DNA from: Nevskiaceae bacterium | GTDB lineage: Bacteria > Pseudomonadota > Gammaproteobacteria > Nevskiales > Nevskiaceae | Direction: 5' to 3' | DNA length: 64,000 nucleotides | Assembly: GCA_004298465.1 (NCBI GenBank) | Contig: SCRT01000018.1 | Location: 310,001 to 374,000 of the forward strand | Shown: positions 9,379 through 18,196 of the stretch, piece by piece | Layout of the letters: every line of letters starts with the position of its first letter | How positions within the stretch are numbered: the first letter of the stretch is position 1 | The notes under the pieces: generated by a model | What the model saw: only the letters and a program-made list of their open reading frames with translations | What the model was told of the DNA's origin: nothing | Database searches by the model: none | Position numbers and translations under genes: made by a program

Positions 9379-9810
9379 TTGAAACAGTCCAATGGGATGC
9401 AGGTATCCGGCTTCACGCTCATCGAGCTGATGATCGTGCTGGTGATCATCGGTATTCTCACGACGGTTGCCATACCGGCTTATTCCCAGTACGTCACGAA
9501 GTCGCGCCGGGCTTCCGCGCAGGCGTGCCTGGCAAGCTATGCAACCTGGATGGAGCGCTACAGCGCCACCCACATGACTTACAACGTGGGGGCGACACTG
9601 CCGGCGCTGGATTGTGCCAGCGCCCAGAATTCCGGCCCGTACTACACATACACGGTGGCGAACACGACCGACAGCACCTACACCGTGTCGGCCACGCCGA
9701 CCGGGAACCAGGCGACGGCCGACGCGCGCTGCGGCACGCTTTCCATCGACCAGACCGGGCTGCGAGCAGCGTCCGGCAGCGCCGGTGTCGCCGGCTGCTG
9801 GTCGCGGTAG
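9379..9810 (+). CDS. pilE: Type IV pilin-like protein PilE
   Basis: 143 residues. Prepilin site SG-FTLIELMIVLVIIGILTTVAIPAYSQYV with Glu5 intact, then the PilE signature KSRRASAQACLASYATWMERY and a disulfide pair near the C-terminus (DARCGTLS ... VAGCWSR). Start is TTG at 9379, placed 5 bases after AGGAG, which overlaps the pilY1 stop; an in-frame ATG at 9397 has no such site. It closes the minor pilin set. No T-rich terminator is visible in the 158 bases before the next gene. Confidence 0.9.
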   Translation: MKQSNGMQVSGFTLIELMIVLVIIGILTTVAIPAYSQYVTKSRRASAQACLASYATWMERYSATHMTYNVGATLPALDCASAQNSGPYYTYTVANTTDSTYTVSATPTGNQATADARCGTLSIDQTGLRAASGSAGVAGCWSR

Positions 9811-9968
9811 GCGCTGCAGCCTGCATCCGCACGGCGCGCAGAGCCCGCGCCACGCTACTTGACGCCGGCCCGCGGCGCCGGTGTACTGCCTCATTCACGG
9901 TGTACAGCTCGGCAGACTAGCCGGGCGCTTTTGGGCAGCATCGCAACGCCTGAGGAAATGGAGCTTTC

Positions 9969-11639
9969 ATGGCTGACAACGCTGAACCGGCTATTGCCCA
10001 CGACGACCGCAAGCTGAAGAAGCACATCGGCCCGATCGGGCTGCTGTTCACGGCGGTCGGTTCCATCATCGGTTCGGGGTGGCTGTTCGGTGCCATGTAC
10101 GCGGCGGAAATGGCGGGGCCGGCGGCGATCCTGTCGTGGATCATCGCAGCGGTCATGATCCTGCTGATCGGCCTGACGTACGCGGAACTCGGCACGATGT
10201 TCCCGCTTTCCGGCGGCGTGATCCGCTACCCGCATTTCGCCTACGGCTCCTTCGCCAGCTACACGCTGGGCTGGATCACATTCGTCTCGGTGGCCGCCGT
10301 GGCACCAGTGGAAGTGGAAGCCGCGCTGCAGTACGCGAACAACTACGTGCCGTGGCTGCAACGGCTGGAGGACGGCACCGCGGTGCTTACCACGCCGGGC
10401 TTCTTCGTCGCCTGCGGCATGATGTTCCTGTTCTGCGCCATCAACATGCTGGGCATCCGCTGGTTCGCGCGCATCAACAACCTGCTGGTGTGGTGGAAGC
10501 TGGGCGTGATCGTGCTCGTCATCGTCGTGCTGATGTCCGCCGGCTTCAAGGCCGACCAGCTTTACCACCCGCAGCATGGCGGCTTCCTGCCGCTGGGCTG
10601 GCACGGCGTGTTCTCCTCCATCGCTACGGCCGGCATCGTGTTTTCCTACTTCGGCTTCCGCCAGGGCGTGGAACTGGCGGGCGAAACAGACAATCCGCAG
10701 CGCAACGTGCCGATGGCGATCCTGCTGTCCATCGGCATCTGCGCGGTGATCTACGTCCTGCTGCAGGTCGCATTCATCGGCGTGCTGCCGGAATCCGCAT
10801 TGGCGAACGGCTGGGAACACATCGGCACCACGTTTTCCGCCGGTGCCGGCCACCAGCTCCTGGCTTTCGGCCCACTTGCCGCGCTGGCCACCACGCTGGG
10901 GCTGACGTGGCTGGCGGTGCTGCTGTACATCGATGCCTTCATTTCTCCGGCCGACACCGGCCTGATCTACAACACCATCACCTCGCGCATGTCCTACGCC
11001 ATGGCGCGCAACGCCAACGCCCCGCGCGCCCTCGCGCGCGTGAATACCAACGGCGTGCCGTGGATCAGCGTGATCCTGTCGTTCTTCGTCAGCGTGGTGT
11101 TCTTCCTGCCCTTCCCCGGCTGGCAGAAGCTGATCGGATTCGTGACCTCCTCCACCGTCCTGTCCTTCGGCTCCGGGCCACTCGTGCTCATTGCCCTGCG
11201 CCGCGAACTGCCGGACTACCGGCGCCCGTTCCGCCTGCGTGCCGCGTGGCTGGTGGCCTTTCTGGCCTTCTTCTCATCGAACCTGATCGTGTACTGGTCC
11301 GGCTGGGATGTGAACTGGAAGCTCATGCTGGCTGTCGCGCTCGGGCTGGTGCTGCTCGCCATCCACGAAGCCGGCTGGGGCCGGCACACCCCGCGGCTGG
11401 ACATGAAGGCCGGTTTCTGGGTAATTCCGTGGCTCGTCGGGCTCACGCTCATCAGCTACCTTGGGCGCTACCCGGAAGTGTCCGCAGGCGCCGGCAACCT
11501 CGGCGTGCTCGGCATCGGCTCGTCGGTCGTGATCATTGCGCTGTTTTCGGCCTTCATCATGGGGCTGGCCTACCACTTCCGCCTGAGCAGCACCCGCGTG
11601 GTCGAACACCTGAACGAACCATGGGTAGAGAATGAGTGA
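9969..11639 (+). CDS. APC-superfamily amino-acid permease
   Basis: 556 residues with about 12 hydrophobic segments. TM1 carries the unwound substrate motif GSIIGSGWLFG, characteristic of the amino acid/polyamine/organocation superfamily and especially of aspartate:proton symporter-like members (YveA type). The motif SYFGFRQGVELAGETDNPQRNVP in TM6 and the following loop is also shared with those proteins (recognised from SYFGF and ELAGETDNP). It likely imports an amino acid with protons across the inner membrane; the substrate cannot be fixed from sequence. GGAG precedes the ATG by 9 bases. It stands alone between pilE and tRNA-Glu. Confidence 0.85.
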   Translation: MADNAEPAIAHDDRKLKKHIGPIGLLFTAVGSIIGSGWLFGAMYAAEMAGPAAILSWIIAAVMILLIGLTYAELGTMFPLSGGVIRYPHFAYGSFASYTLGWITFVSVAAVAPVEVEAALQYANNYVPWLQRLEDGTAVLTTPGFFVACGMMFLFCAINMLGIRWFARINNLLVWWKLGVIVLVIVVLMSAGFKADQLYHPQHGGFLPLGWHGVFSSIATAGIVFSYFGFRQGVELAGETDNPQRNVPMAILLSIGICAVIYVLLQVAFIGVLPESALANGWEHIGTTFSAGAGHQLLAFGPLAALATTLGLTWLAVLLYIDAFISPADTGLIYNTITSRMSYAMARNANAPRALARVNTNGVPWISVILSFFVSVVFFLPFPGWQKLIGFVTSSTVLSFGSGPLVLIALRRELPDYRRPFRLRAAWLVAFLAFFSSNLIVYWSGWDVNWKLMLAVALGLVLLAIHEAGWGRHTPRLDMKAGFWVIPWLVGLTLISYLGRYPEVSAGAGNLGVLGIGSSVVIIALFSAFIMGLAYHFRLSSTRVVEHLNEPWVENE

Positions 11640-11690
11640 GAGCTACGCACTTGCCTCGAATCCCGCATCCCCGATCTCGCCTTACAATCT

Positions 11691-11719
11691 TTGCGCATCC
11701 CGCCGCCTTCCGCGATAAT
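11691..11719 (+). promoter_or_regulatory. Sigma-70 promoter of tRNA-Glu
   Basis: TTGCGC (11691-11696), a 17-base spacer and GATAAT (11714-11719) stand just ahead of the tRNA. The discriminator after the -10 is GC-rich (GCGCGCC), as in stable-RNA promoters under stringent control. Confidence 0.75.
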
Positions 11720-11738
11720 GCGCGCCTCGCAATGCCTC

Positions 11739-11814
11739 GCTCCCATCGTCTAGAGGCCTAGGACGTCGCCCTCTCACGGCGCAAACCGGGGTTCGAATCC
11801 CCGTGGGAGCACCA
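11739..11814 (+). tRNA. tRNA-Glu (anticodon CUC)
   Basis: A 76-base cloverleaf with encoded CCA. The acceptor stem GCTCCCA pairs with TGGGAGC, the D arm is GTCTAGAGGCCTAGGAC, the T arm holds GGTTCGAATCC, and the anticodon loop CTCTCAC gives CUC, reading GAG. The body closely follows the usual bacterial tRNA-Glu. The outer anticodon-stem pair (27-43) is mismatched T/C. Confidence 0.95.
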
Positions 11815-11970
11815 TACTTGCTGTGGAAACAATCACCTGCAAGCATGTTTCGCAGCTACTCCCCAACTTAGGCGGCATCTTCCGGCAGCAATTGGCCGCT
11901 GTTGTGTGCGATCCTCGCGCGTGGCGATGGCACAAAGCGGCACCGTTCATGGGCGGCAGCCGAAAACGCG

Positions 11971-12780
11971 ATGACGAAACTCAAGACCACGGATCTCTGC
12001 TTCAGCGTGCCCGGCAGGCGGCTGCTCGCAGCTGCGAACCTGCAGGTGGCGGCTGGTGAAGTGGCCGGCCTGGTCGGGCCGAACGGCAGCGGCAAGTCCA
12101 CGCTGCTGAAGAACCTCTGCCGCGTGCTCACGCCGGAATCCGGCGCGGTCTACATCGACGGCAAGGATGCCCGCGCTTTTTCACACCGGGCGATGGCGCG
12201 CGAAATGGCGGTGGTCGGCCAGCAAACGGCGGTGGACTATGCGTTCAGCGTCCGGGAAATTGTGCTCATGGGCCGTGCGCCACACCTGCGCGCGCTGGAC
12301 GGAGAAACGACGGAAGACTTCGCCATGGCGCAGCAAGCGCTGGAGAAAGTCGGCCTGCAGGCATACGCAGACCGCGATGTCACCACGCTGTCCGGCGGCG
12401 AAAAGCAGCTGGTGTTGATCGCCCGCGCACTGGCCCAGGACGCTGGGTTGCTGCTGCTCGACGAGCCGACAAATCATCTCGATGTTCACCACCAATTGCA
12501 GTTTCTGGAGCTCGTGCGCAGCCTGGGCCGAACCGTCGTGGTGGCCCTGCACGACCTGAACCTCGCGGCGCGCTACTGCGACCGCATCCACGTCATCGAA
12601 GGCGGCCACATCGTCGCCCACGGCACGCCGGAAGCGGTGTTGACACCGGCCCTGCTGCACCGGGTTTTCCACGTGCAGGCGGAAGTGTTCCAGCACCCCG
12701 TCACCCGCCGACCGCACATCACCTATCTGGCCAGCGATGAGCCGACGGTCAGCCCGGTGCCGGCCGTGCATTGCGCGTGA
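11971..12780 (+). CDS. ABC transporter ATPase, BtuD/FecE type (cobalamin or iron-chelate import)
   Basis: 269 residues. Walker A GPNGSGKS (36-43), Q-loop near VVGQQ, signature LSGGEKQ, Walker B LLLLDEPTNHLD and the switch histidine in ALHDLNLAARYC are all present, in the BtuD/FecE/FhuC pattern. It should energise uptake through the FecCD-type permease encoded nearby. The ATG at 11971 is chosen because it begins the first beta strand; the 156 bases back to tRNA-Glu hold no other gene. Its TGA overlaps the GTG start of the binding-protein gene. The substrate is inferred from the BtuF-like neighbour. Confidence 0.88.
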   Translation: MTKLKTTDLCFSVPGRRLLAAANLQVAAGEVAGLVGPNGSGKSTLLKNLCRVLTPESGAVYIDGKDARAFSHRAMAREMAVVGQQTAVDYAFSVREIVLMGRAPHLRALDGETTEDFAMAQQALEKVGLQAYADRDVTTLSGGEKQLVLIARALAQDAGLLLLDEPTNHLDVHHQLQFLELVRSLGRTVVVALHDLNLAARYCDRIHVIEGGHIVAHGTPEAVLTPALLHRVFHVQAEVFQHPVTRRPHITYLASDEPTVSPVPAVHCA

Positions 12781-13649
12781 ACCGCCTCGCTCTGCTTGGC
12801 GTGCTGTGGCTGGTTGCCGTGGGCGCTGCGTGGGCAGGAAGTTCACCCGATCTGCAGACAGGCGCACAAACGCATACGGCTCGGCGTGTGGTCACGCTGT
12901 CACCCGCCATGGCCAAGCTGGTGTGTGCCGCGGGCGGCTGCGACCACCTCGTGGGCGTTGCCGATTACACGCAGACTCCGGCGCAGGCCGCAAAAGTCCA
13001 AACCATCAGCAACGGCTATTCCATCGACTACGAAGCGCTCGCGCTCGTGCGGCCGGACCTCGTGCTGGCGCTGGAGCCGTACACGACAGCGCAGACCATC
13101 GACCGCCTGCGCCGCCTCGGGTTGCGGGTGGAAGCGTTGAAACTCGACCGGCTGGCCGACATCGCACCGGCGTTGCGCCGGCTGGGCGCGTGGATGGGTA
13201 CGGCCGATGTTGCCGACCGCGCAGCAGAGGATTTTGCACGGCGCCTGCAAGTCCTGCAGAAACGCTATCGCACGGCGACGCCGATCAAGGTGCTCATCCA
13301 GTTCGGCCTGCATCCGGTATGGACGGTGAATCGCGACAATATCCTGAGCGAGGCCGCTGGCGTGTGCGGCGGTGAAAACGTGTTCGCCAGCTTGCCACGC
13401 ATTGCCGAGCCGGTAGGCATGGAGGCGCTATTGATGGTGCGCCCGGACGCCATCGTGTACGGCAACTACCAGAGTGCGGCGCAAATGCAGGCGTTCTGGT
13501 CACGCCTGCCCGACGCCCCGGTAGTGCAAAACGGCGCACTGATTCCGGTGGATATCGGCGTCATCGGCGAAGCGGCGCCACCGATCCTTGACGGCATCGC
13601 ACATTTGTGTACGGCTCTTGATCGCGTTCGCGCGCAGCGGAACCCGTAA
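12777..13649 (+). CDS. BtuF-like periplasmic binding protein
   Basis: 290 residues with a signal peptide ending near AAWAG (residue 20). The mature protein follows BtuF along its length: RVVTLSPAMAKLVCAAGG, VGVADYTQTPAQA, LALVRPDLVLAL, IKVLIQFGLHPVWT, VCGGENVFA and a C-terminal HLCTAL. These are class III binding-protein features without a mobile hinge, and the FG-P and CGGENIF segments are those of the vitamin B12 binder of E. coli. Start is GTG at 12777, overlapping the ATPase stop as GTGA. It would deliver cobalamin or a related corrinoid to the FecCD permease; heme or siderophore cannot be excluded. Confidence 0.82.
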   Translation: MNRLALLGVLWLVAVGAAWAGSSPDLQTGAQTHTARRVVTLSPAMAKLVCAAGGCDHLVGVADYTQTPAQAAKVQTISNGYSIDYEALALVRPDLVLALEPYTTAQTIDRLRRLGLRVEALKLDRLADIAPALRRLGAWMGTADVADRAAEDFARRLQVLQKRYRTATPIKVLIQFGLHPVWTVNRDNILSEAAGVCGGENVFASLPRIAEPVGMEALLMVRPDAIVYGNYQSAAQMQAFWSRLPDAPVVQNGALIPVDIGVIGEAAPPILDGIAHLCTALDRVRAQRNP

Positions 13650-13673
13650 AACGCAAGTGCATTGCGCCCGGCT

Positions 13674-14795
13674 TCACGCGCCGAAGGTGTAGCGGCTGCG
13701 GCGCAGCAGCCAGATGAAGAACGGGCCGCCGACCAGCGCCGTGACGGCGCCGATGGGCAGTTCCGCCGGAGCGATGACAACGCGCGCCACGATATCGGCA
13801 CCGACCATGAAGATCGCTCCCGACAATAGGCTGACGACCAGCACGCGGCGATGGTCCGGCCCCACGCAGACGCGCGCCAGGTGCGGCACCATCAGCCCCA
13901 CGAAGCCGATCGGCCCGCTGGCCGCCACGAGCACGCCCGTCACCACGGCGACCACGACCACGAGCTGGCGGCGGAAACGGTTCACGTCCAGCCCCAGCGT
14001 CACCGCCGCTTCCTCGCCCAGCAGCAGCAGGTTCAAGGCACGTGCCTGCAGCAACAGGAACGCAAACGCAGCGGCGACGACTGCGGCAACGAGCGGGACG
14101 AAGGCCCAGCTCGCGCCGTTGAAGCTGCCCATCATCCAGAACAACGCACTGCGCAGGCGGTCGTTGTTCGGCGCCACCAGAAAGATCGTGCTGATGGCCG
14201 CCCCCAGCACCAGCGACAGCGCAATGCCAGACAGCAGCAGGCGTGTGGTGGTGATGCGCCCTGCCACCTGCGACACGGTGATCACGACCAGAATCGCGGC
14301 CAGTGCGCCGAGGAAGGCGGCAATGGCCAGCGCATACGGACCCAGCACGGCAAACGCGCCGAACAACAGCACCAGCGTGGCGCCCAGCGAAGCGCCCGAC
14401 GACACACCGAGAATGTAAGGGTCCGCCAGCGAATTGCGCACCAGCGCCTGGATGCCCACCCCGGCCAGCCCCAGTCCGGCGCCGACGAGCGCGCTGAGCA
14501 CCACGCGCGGTAGGCGCAGATCCCAGATGATGGTGTCGTAGGCCGCCGGCCAGTTTTGGCTGGCAAAGTGCCCAAGTCCCGGCAGACGCGACAGCACCAC
14601 ATCCCAGACCGCAAGAGGGCTGATCGCCGCCGAACCCAGCATCACGGCCAGGATAACGACGACCACGAAGCTCACCGGCAGCGCCACCAGCAGCGCAGCA
14701 AAGCGTCGCGCGTATCGCACGCCCGTCGCCTGCCCGGCCGATTCATCGGCCCCGTCGTTGCAGCCGATCACGAAGCCGCGCCCGCCTCGACGCAA
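13674..14795 (-). CDS. FecCD/BtuC-family ABC permease
   Basis: 373 residues from TTG at 14795, with about ten hydrophobic segments. The family motifs LRLPRVVLSALVGAGLGLAGVGIQALVRNSLADPYILG (seen as LRLPRV, GAGLALAG-like GAGLGLAGVG and NPLADP-like NSLADP) and GLMVPHLAR, the coupling-helix region, are clear. It probably pairs with the BtuD- and BtuF-like products, though it is on the opposite strand and tail-to-tail with them (gap of 24 bases). A start at the in-frame GTG at 14720 would give 348 residues, nearer the family's usual length; no ribosome site decides between them. No cobalamin riboswitch was recognised upstream. Confidence 0.85.
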   Translation of the reverse strand: MRRGGRGFVIGCNDGADESAGQATGVRYARRFAALLVALPVSFVVVVILAVMLGSAAISPLAVWDVVLSRLPGLGHFASQNWPAAYDTIIWDLRLPRVVLSALVGAGLGLAGVGIQALVRNSLADPYILGVSSGASLGATLVLLFGAFAVLGPYALAIAAFLGALAAILVVITVSQVAGRITTTRLLLSGIALSLVLGAAISTIFLVAPNNDRLRSALFWMMGSFNGASWAFVPLVAAVVAAAFAFLLLQARALNLLLLGEEAAVTLGLDVNRFRRQLVVVVAVVTGVLVAASGPIGFVGLMVPHLARVCVGPDHRRVLVVSLLSGAIFMVGADIVARVVIAPAELPIGAVTALVGGPFFIWLLRRSRYTFGA

Positions 14796-15131
14796 CGCGT
14801 AAACCGCTGTTCCTGTTTCAAGGGTTTCGTCACTTGCTGCCCGTCATGACAAACGCATCACGTTTCATCGGCGCCGATGATAACGGGGAAACTGCGACGG
14901 GCTGGCCAAATGATTAGTGATTGGCGATTTGGGATTGGGCACACAGGAATCGATGAATTGTGCTCTCGTTCGTGGGTGCAGGTATCGTTGTCCGCGTATC
15001 CTTGCGGTTGAATATGATTTACCACGGACTCCAGCGTTTCTGACGCCTCGATTCCGTATCTTCGTGCCGGCTATGCTCGCGGTACACCCGGCGCCAATTC
15101 TTCAGGGACCGTTGAGGACAATTCGAGCTGC
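14796..15131 (+). other. 336-base divergent intergenic region without a recognised gene
   Basis: Lies between the BtuC-like permease (minus) and dusA (plus). It is less GC-rich than its surroundings, with short T/A-rich tracts around 14908-14990. I see no convincing ORF, tRNA, B12-box or Rho-independent hairpin. It presumably holds both promoters. Confidence 0.5.
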
Positions 15132-16157
15132 ATGAATCTAGGATCCACCGTATTTACAAGCGATTGCACGGCACCTGGCCCCTGGCGTTTCTGCATTGCG
15201 CCGATGATGGACTGGACGGACCGGCATTGCCGGGCCTTGCACCGCATCCTCAGCCGTCACGCGCGGCTGTACACCGAGATGATCACTGCAGCGGCCATCG
15301 AGCACGGCGACCGCAGTTACCTGCTCGGTTTCGACCCGGCCGAGGCGCCGGTTGCGCTGCAGCTCGGCGGCTCGGAGCCTGCCAGCCTGGCGCGCGCGGC
15401 CCGTATCGGTGCGGATTTCGGCTACGACGAGATCAACCTGAACTGCGGGTGTCCGTCGGACCGCGTGCAGAGCGGGCGTTTCGGCGCCTGCCTGATGCGC
15501 GAACCGCAGCGCGTCGCGGAATGCGTGGCCGCCATGCGCGCCGCCGTGGGGATTCCAGTGACGGTGAAATGCCGTCTGGGGGTGGACGACTCCGCGGAAT
15601 ACGCGTTCCTGCGCGAATTCGTCACCACCGTTGCTTCGGCGGGCTGCGAGGTGTTCATCGTCCACGCCCGCAAGGCCTGGCTGCAGGGCTTGTCGCCGAA
15701 GGAGAACCGCGAGATTCCCCCGTTGCGCTACGCGCTCGTGCATCAGCTCAAGCGGGAATTTCCGCACCTGACAGTCGTGCTCAACGGTGGGTTGCATTCT
15801 CTTGACGAAGTGCAGCCGCATCTGGCTGAGCTCGACGGCGTGATGCTGGGCCGCGCCGCCTACGAGAACCCGTGGCTGTTGGCGGAGGTCGACGAACGCC
15901 TGTTCGGCGCGGCACCACCGGTTGCCTCGCGTGAAGCGGTACTGGCGGCATTGCGTACGTACGCGGCCGCCCAGATCGCGCGCGGCGTGCCGCTACCGGC
16001 GATGACGCGCCACTGGCTGGGCCTGTATCGCAACCAGTCAGGTGGGCGTGCCTTCCGCCGCCAGCTTTCGGAAGGCGCGCGCCGACGCGGCGTCGGCGTC
16101 GAAATCCTGCAAGCGCCCATGCCGTCCTGCCCGACCCCGGTATCCGCCTGTGGCTGA
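15132..16157 (+). CDS. dusA: tRNA-dihydrouridine(20/20a) synthase DusA
   Basis: 341 residues. The FMN-binding barrel starts IAPMMDWTDRHCR, a DusA signature, and continues with LYTEMITAAAIEHGDR, VALQLGGSEP, the catalytic cysteine region INLNCGCPSDRVQSGRFGA (Cys107 is the likely proton donor), VHARKAWLQGLSPKENR and GRAAYENP. It reduces U20/U20a of tRNA with NADPH. GAGGA lies 13 bases before the ATG, a weak site. The last eight bases overlap lpxH. First gene of a tightly packed run of five. Confidence 0.93.
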   Translation: MNLGSTVFTSDCTAPGPWRFCIAPMMDWTDRHCRALHRILSRHARLYTEMITAAAIEHGDRSYLLGFDPAEAPVALQLGGSEPASLARAARIGADFGYDEINLNCGCPSDRVQSGRFGACLMREPQRVAECVAAMRAAVGIPVTVKCRLGVDDSAEYAFLREFVTTVASAGCEVFIVHARKAWLQGLSPKENREIPPLRYALVHQLKREFPHLTVVLNGGLHSLDEVQPHLAELDGVMLGRAAYENPWLLAEVDERLFGAAPPVASREAVLAALRTYAAAQIARGVPLPAMTRHWLGLYRNQSGGRAFRRQLSEGARRRGVGVEILQAPMPSCPTPVSACG

Positions 16158-16926
16158 CGTGGCTACCGGGCCGGTCATGCTGCTGTCGGACCTGCACCTG
16201 CCAGTCGAGCCTTCGCCGTATCGGGACACGTTTCGGGCATTCCTCAGCGGCCCAGCGCGCGGTGCTTCCGCCCTTTACCTGCTCGGCGACCTGTTCAACG
16301 CCTGGGTTGGCGACGATATCGGCGTGGCCGATTTCGCCGCGGAATGCGCTGCGCTGCGCGCGCTGGCGGCGACGGGCGTCGCCGTGTACTTCATGCGCGG
16401 CAACCGCGATTTCCTGATCGGTGCCGAGTTTGCCCGCACCAGCGGCGTTGCCCTGCTGGAAGACCCGGTGGTAGTGACGCTGCCAGACGGCCCGGCGCTG
16501 CTTTCCCACGGCGATCTGTTGTGCACCGACGATCGGGCCTATCAGCGTTACCGTCGTGTGACGCATAACCGCGTGGTGATGTGGTGCTTCCTGCATCTAC
16601 CCAGCGCGCTGCGCCGTGCCATTACCCAGCGACTGCGCGCCGCCAGCCTGTCACGCAATGCTCGGGCACGCACCACGCCGGCGCCGGTGGGCGACGTCAA
16701 CGAGACAGCGGTCCGCGCCTGCCTTACTGCACACGGCGCAATACGCCTGATCCACGGCCATACCCATCGCCCCGGCGACCACGGCGTTACGCTGGAAACT
16801 GGCACTGGACGTCGCTTCGTGCTGGCCGACTGGCGCCCGGAACGCATGGAATATCTGGAATGCAGCGTGCACGGCTGGCGGCGCATCAAGTTGACACCGA
16901 TATCCGCAACCGGGGCGGCCCCATGA
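16150..16926 (+). CDS. lpxH: UDP-2,3-diacylglucosamine diphosphatase LpxH
   Basis: 258 residues from GTG at 16150. It is a calcineurin-like phosphoesterase with all five metal motifs: DLH (D14, H16), GDLFNAWVGDD (D47), GNRD (N85), SHGD (H120) and HGHTHRP near the C-terminus. LpxH removes UMP from UDP-2,3-diacylglucosamine to form lipid X in the lipid A pathway at the inner membrane face. The GTG start places the first metal Asp at the expected distance; it overlaps the dusA stop by 8 bases. Its stop overlaps the next gene as ATGA. Confidence 0.93.
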   Translation: MADVATGPVMLLSDLHLPVEPSPYRDTFRAFLSGPARGASALYLLGDLFNAWVGDDIGVADFAAECAALRALAATGVAVYFMRGNRDFLIGAEFARTSGVALLEDPVVVTLPDGPALLSHGDLLCTDDRAYQRYRRVTHNRVVMWCFLHLPSALRRAITQRLRAASLSRNARARTTPAPVGDVNETAVRACLTAHGAIRLIHGHTHRPGDHGVTLETGTGRRFVLADWRPERMEYLECSVHGWRRIKLTPISATGAAP

Positions 16927-17411
16927 CGGCGCCGGCGTCTCCCACTGCGCGCTCGGCGGACGCGGCCACCGCGTTCCGCACGCTGCTGCTGCAGCGTTAT
17001 GTCGACCTCGTGCGCCACTGCGCCGCACTGGGCATGACCGTCGATGCTGTGGACACTGAACGGGTCCGCATGCGCCTGCCGTGCCGCCCCGAATTCATCG
17101 GCGACACCGAACACGCACTGCTTCACAACGGCGTCATCACCAGTCTGATCGACTCCGCCTGCGGCTGCGCCGTCGGTGCCCGCATCGGCAAGCCGCAACG
17201 CATCGCCACGCTCGACCTGCGCGTCGACTACCTGCGCGCCGCGACATTCGGAGCCGATCTGCTATGCGAGGCGGAATGCTACCGTCTGGCCCGCAGCATC
17301 GCGTTCGTACGGGCGCAGGTATGGCAGGGATCCGCCGAAACCACGCCGATCGCCCACGCCGTCGCAGCGTTCATCCTGTCGACGTCCACCACGAATTCGG
17401 GGTTCCTGTGA
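16923..17411 (+). CDS. PaaI-type hotdog-fold thioesterase (first of a tandem pair)
   Basis: 162 residues. The hotdog helix carries LLHNGVITSLIDSACGCAV, equivalent to the HGG...AD.A.G motif of PaaI-type acyl-CoA thioesterases, followed by ATLDLRVDYLRAA and a late FVRAQVW strand. The usual Gly after His-Gly is replaced (HNG rather than HGG), but the catalytic Asp equivalent is present. Likely hydrolyses an acyl-CoA or aryl-CoA in the cytoplasm. It begins in the lpxH stop and its own stop overlaps a second, different hotdog gene, so the two may form a heteromer. Confidence 0.78.
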   Translation: MTAPASPTARSADAATAFRTLLLQRYVDLVRHCAALGMTVDAVDTERVRMRLPCRPEFIGDTEHALLHNGVITSLIDSACGCAVGARIGKPQRIATLDLRVDYLRAATFGADLLCEAECYRLARSIAFVRAQVWQGSAETTPIAHAVAAFILSTSTTNSGFL

Positions 17412-17884
17412 ACGCAGCCCTGAACGCGGCTCTGGATGACGCCCGTGCGGCGTGGCGCAGCACGGGTGATGCCAGCGCGCTCGTCGCGCACATCCCCTAT
17501 GCCGCGTGGCTCGGCCTGCACATCACGCGCGCCGCCGATGGAGCGCCAGTCTTCCACCTGCCGTTTCGCGACACCCTGATCGGCAACTACAAGCTGCCCG
17601 CCCTGCACGGCGGCGTCACGGCCGGTTTCGCCGAGAACGCCGCCACGCTGCACCTGCTGCTGGTACAGGACGAACCACGAATTCCGAAAACCGTCGACTT
17701 CTCCATCGACTACCTGCGTTCCGCCCACGCCGCCGACCTGCAGGCCGAATGCACGGTGGAGCGCCTCGGCCATCGCGTCGCGCAAGTGCAGGTCCGCGTC
17801 ATCCAGGACGATGGCAAGGAAGCTGCGCGGCGCACCATCGCGCTCGCCCGCATGCACTTCATCCTGTACAGCCCCGAACCATGA
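17408..17884 (+). CDS. PaaI-type hotdog-fold thioesterase (second of a tandem pair)
   Basis: 158 residues from GTG at 17408, overlapping the preceding stop as GTGA. The core motif is PALHGGVTAGFAENAATLHLLL, with HGG kept and Glu in place of the usual Asp, then KTVDFSIDYLRSAHAADL and RVAQVQVRVIQ. Sequence similarity with the first hotdog is confined to the fold motifs, so this is not a recent duplicate. Probably an acyl-CoA thioesterase or the partner of one. The stop overlaps the next small gene as ATGA. Confidence 0.78.
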   Translation: MNAALNAALDDARAAWRSTGDASALVAHIPYAAWLGLHITRAADGAPVFHLPFRDTLIGNYKLPALHGGVTAGFAENAATLHLLLVQDEPRIPKTVDFSIDYLRSAHAADLQAECTVERLGHRVAQVQVRVIQDDGKEAARRTIALARMHFILYSPEP

Positions 17885-18150
17885 CCGACGCGAGCTGGAG
17901 CACCCTGCTCGACATCGACCGCGCCGCACGGATGCCGAAGGGCAGCGCCTTCCGCGGCTTCAAGCGCCTGCTGCCAACGCTGCAGGAAGGCACGGATTTC
18001 GTGGTCCTGGATGCGGTCGACCCGGCGCCCCTGATGGCGGAATTGTCGGCAGCCGGGCGCGTGTATCGTTCCTCGTTGCGCATCGTGCTGCTGGCTCCCG
18101 AAACGGCGCGCAGGATCGTTGAAGCCTTCACTGCGCAAGCGCACCCTTGA
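17881..18150 (+). CDS. Small protein of unknown function at the end of the dusA-lpxH run
   Basis: 89 residues, soluble-looking, mixed alpha/beta composition, no signal peptide or cysteine. It begins inside the stop of the second hotdog gene (ATGA), which is good evidence that it is translated. Noticeable segments are ARMPKGSAFRGFKRLLP, FVVLDAVDPAPLMAEL and YRSSLRIVLLAPETA. I do not recognise the family. Its constant coupling to two thioesterases suggests a role in the same lipid or CoA step, which is inference only. Confidence 0.6.
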   Translation: MTDASWSTLLDIDRAARMPKGSAFRGFKRLLPTLQEGTDFVVLDAVDPAPLMAELSAAGRVYRSSLRIVLLAPETARRIVEAFTAQAHP

Positions 18151-18196
18151 ATCGTCGGCATTGGCGCTGCCGACAGCGGCCACGTGCCCAGCCGCA

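Noticed and set aside
9841..9900. GC-rich inverted repeat (CGCCGG...GCCGG) after pilE as terminator
   Set aside because: The repeat is short, self-overlapping and typical of local GC composition, and has no T tract.
14796..14930. Possible cobalamin riboswitch ahead of the BtuC-like permease
   Set aside because: I looked for the B12-box and its flanking stems on the minus strand and found no convincing match.
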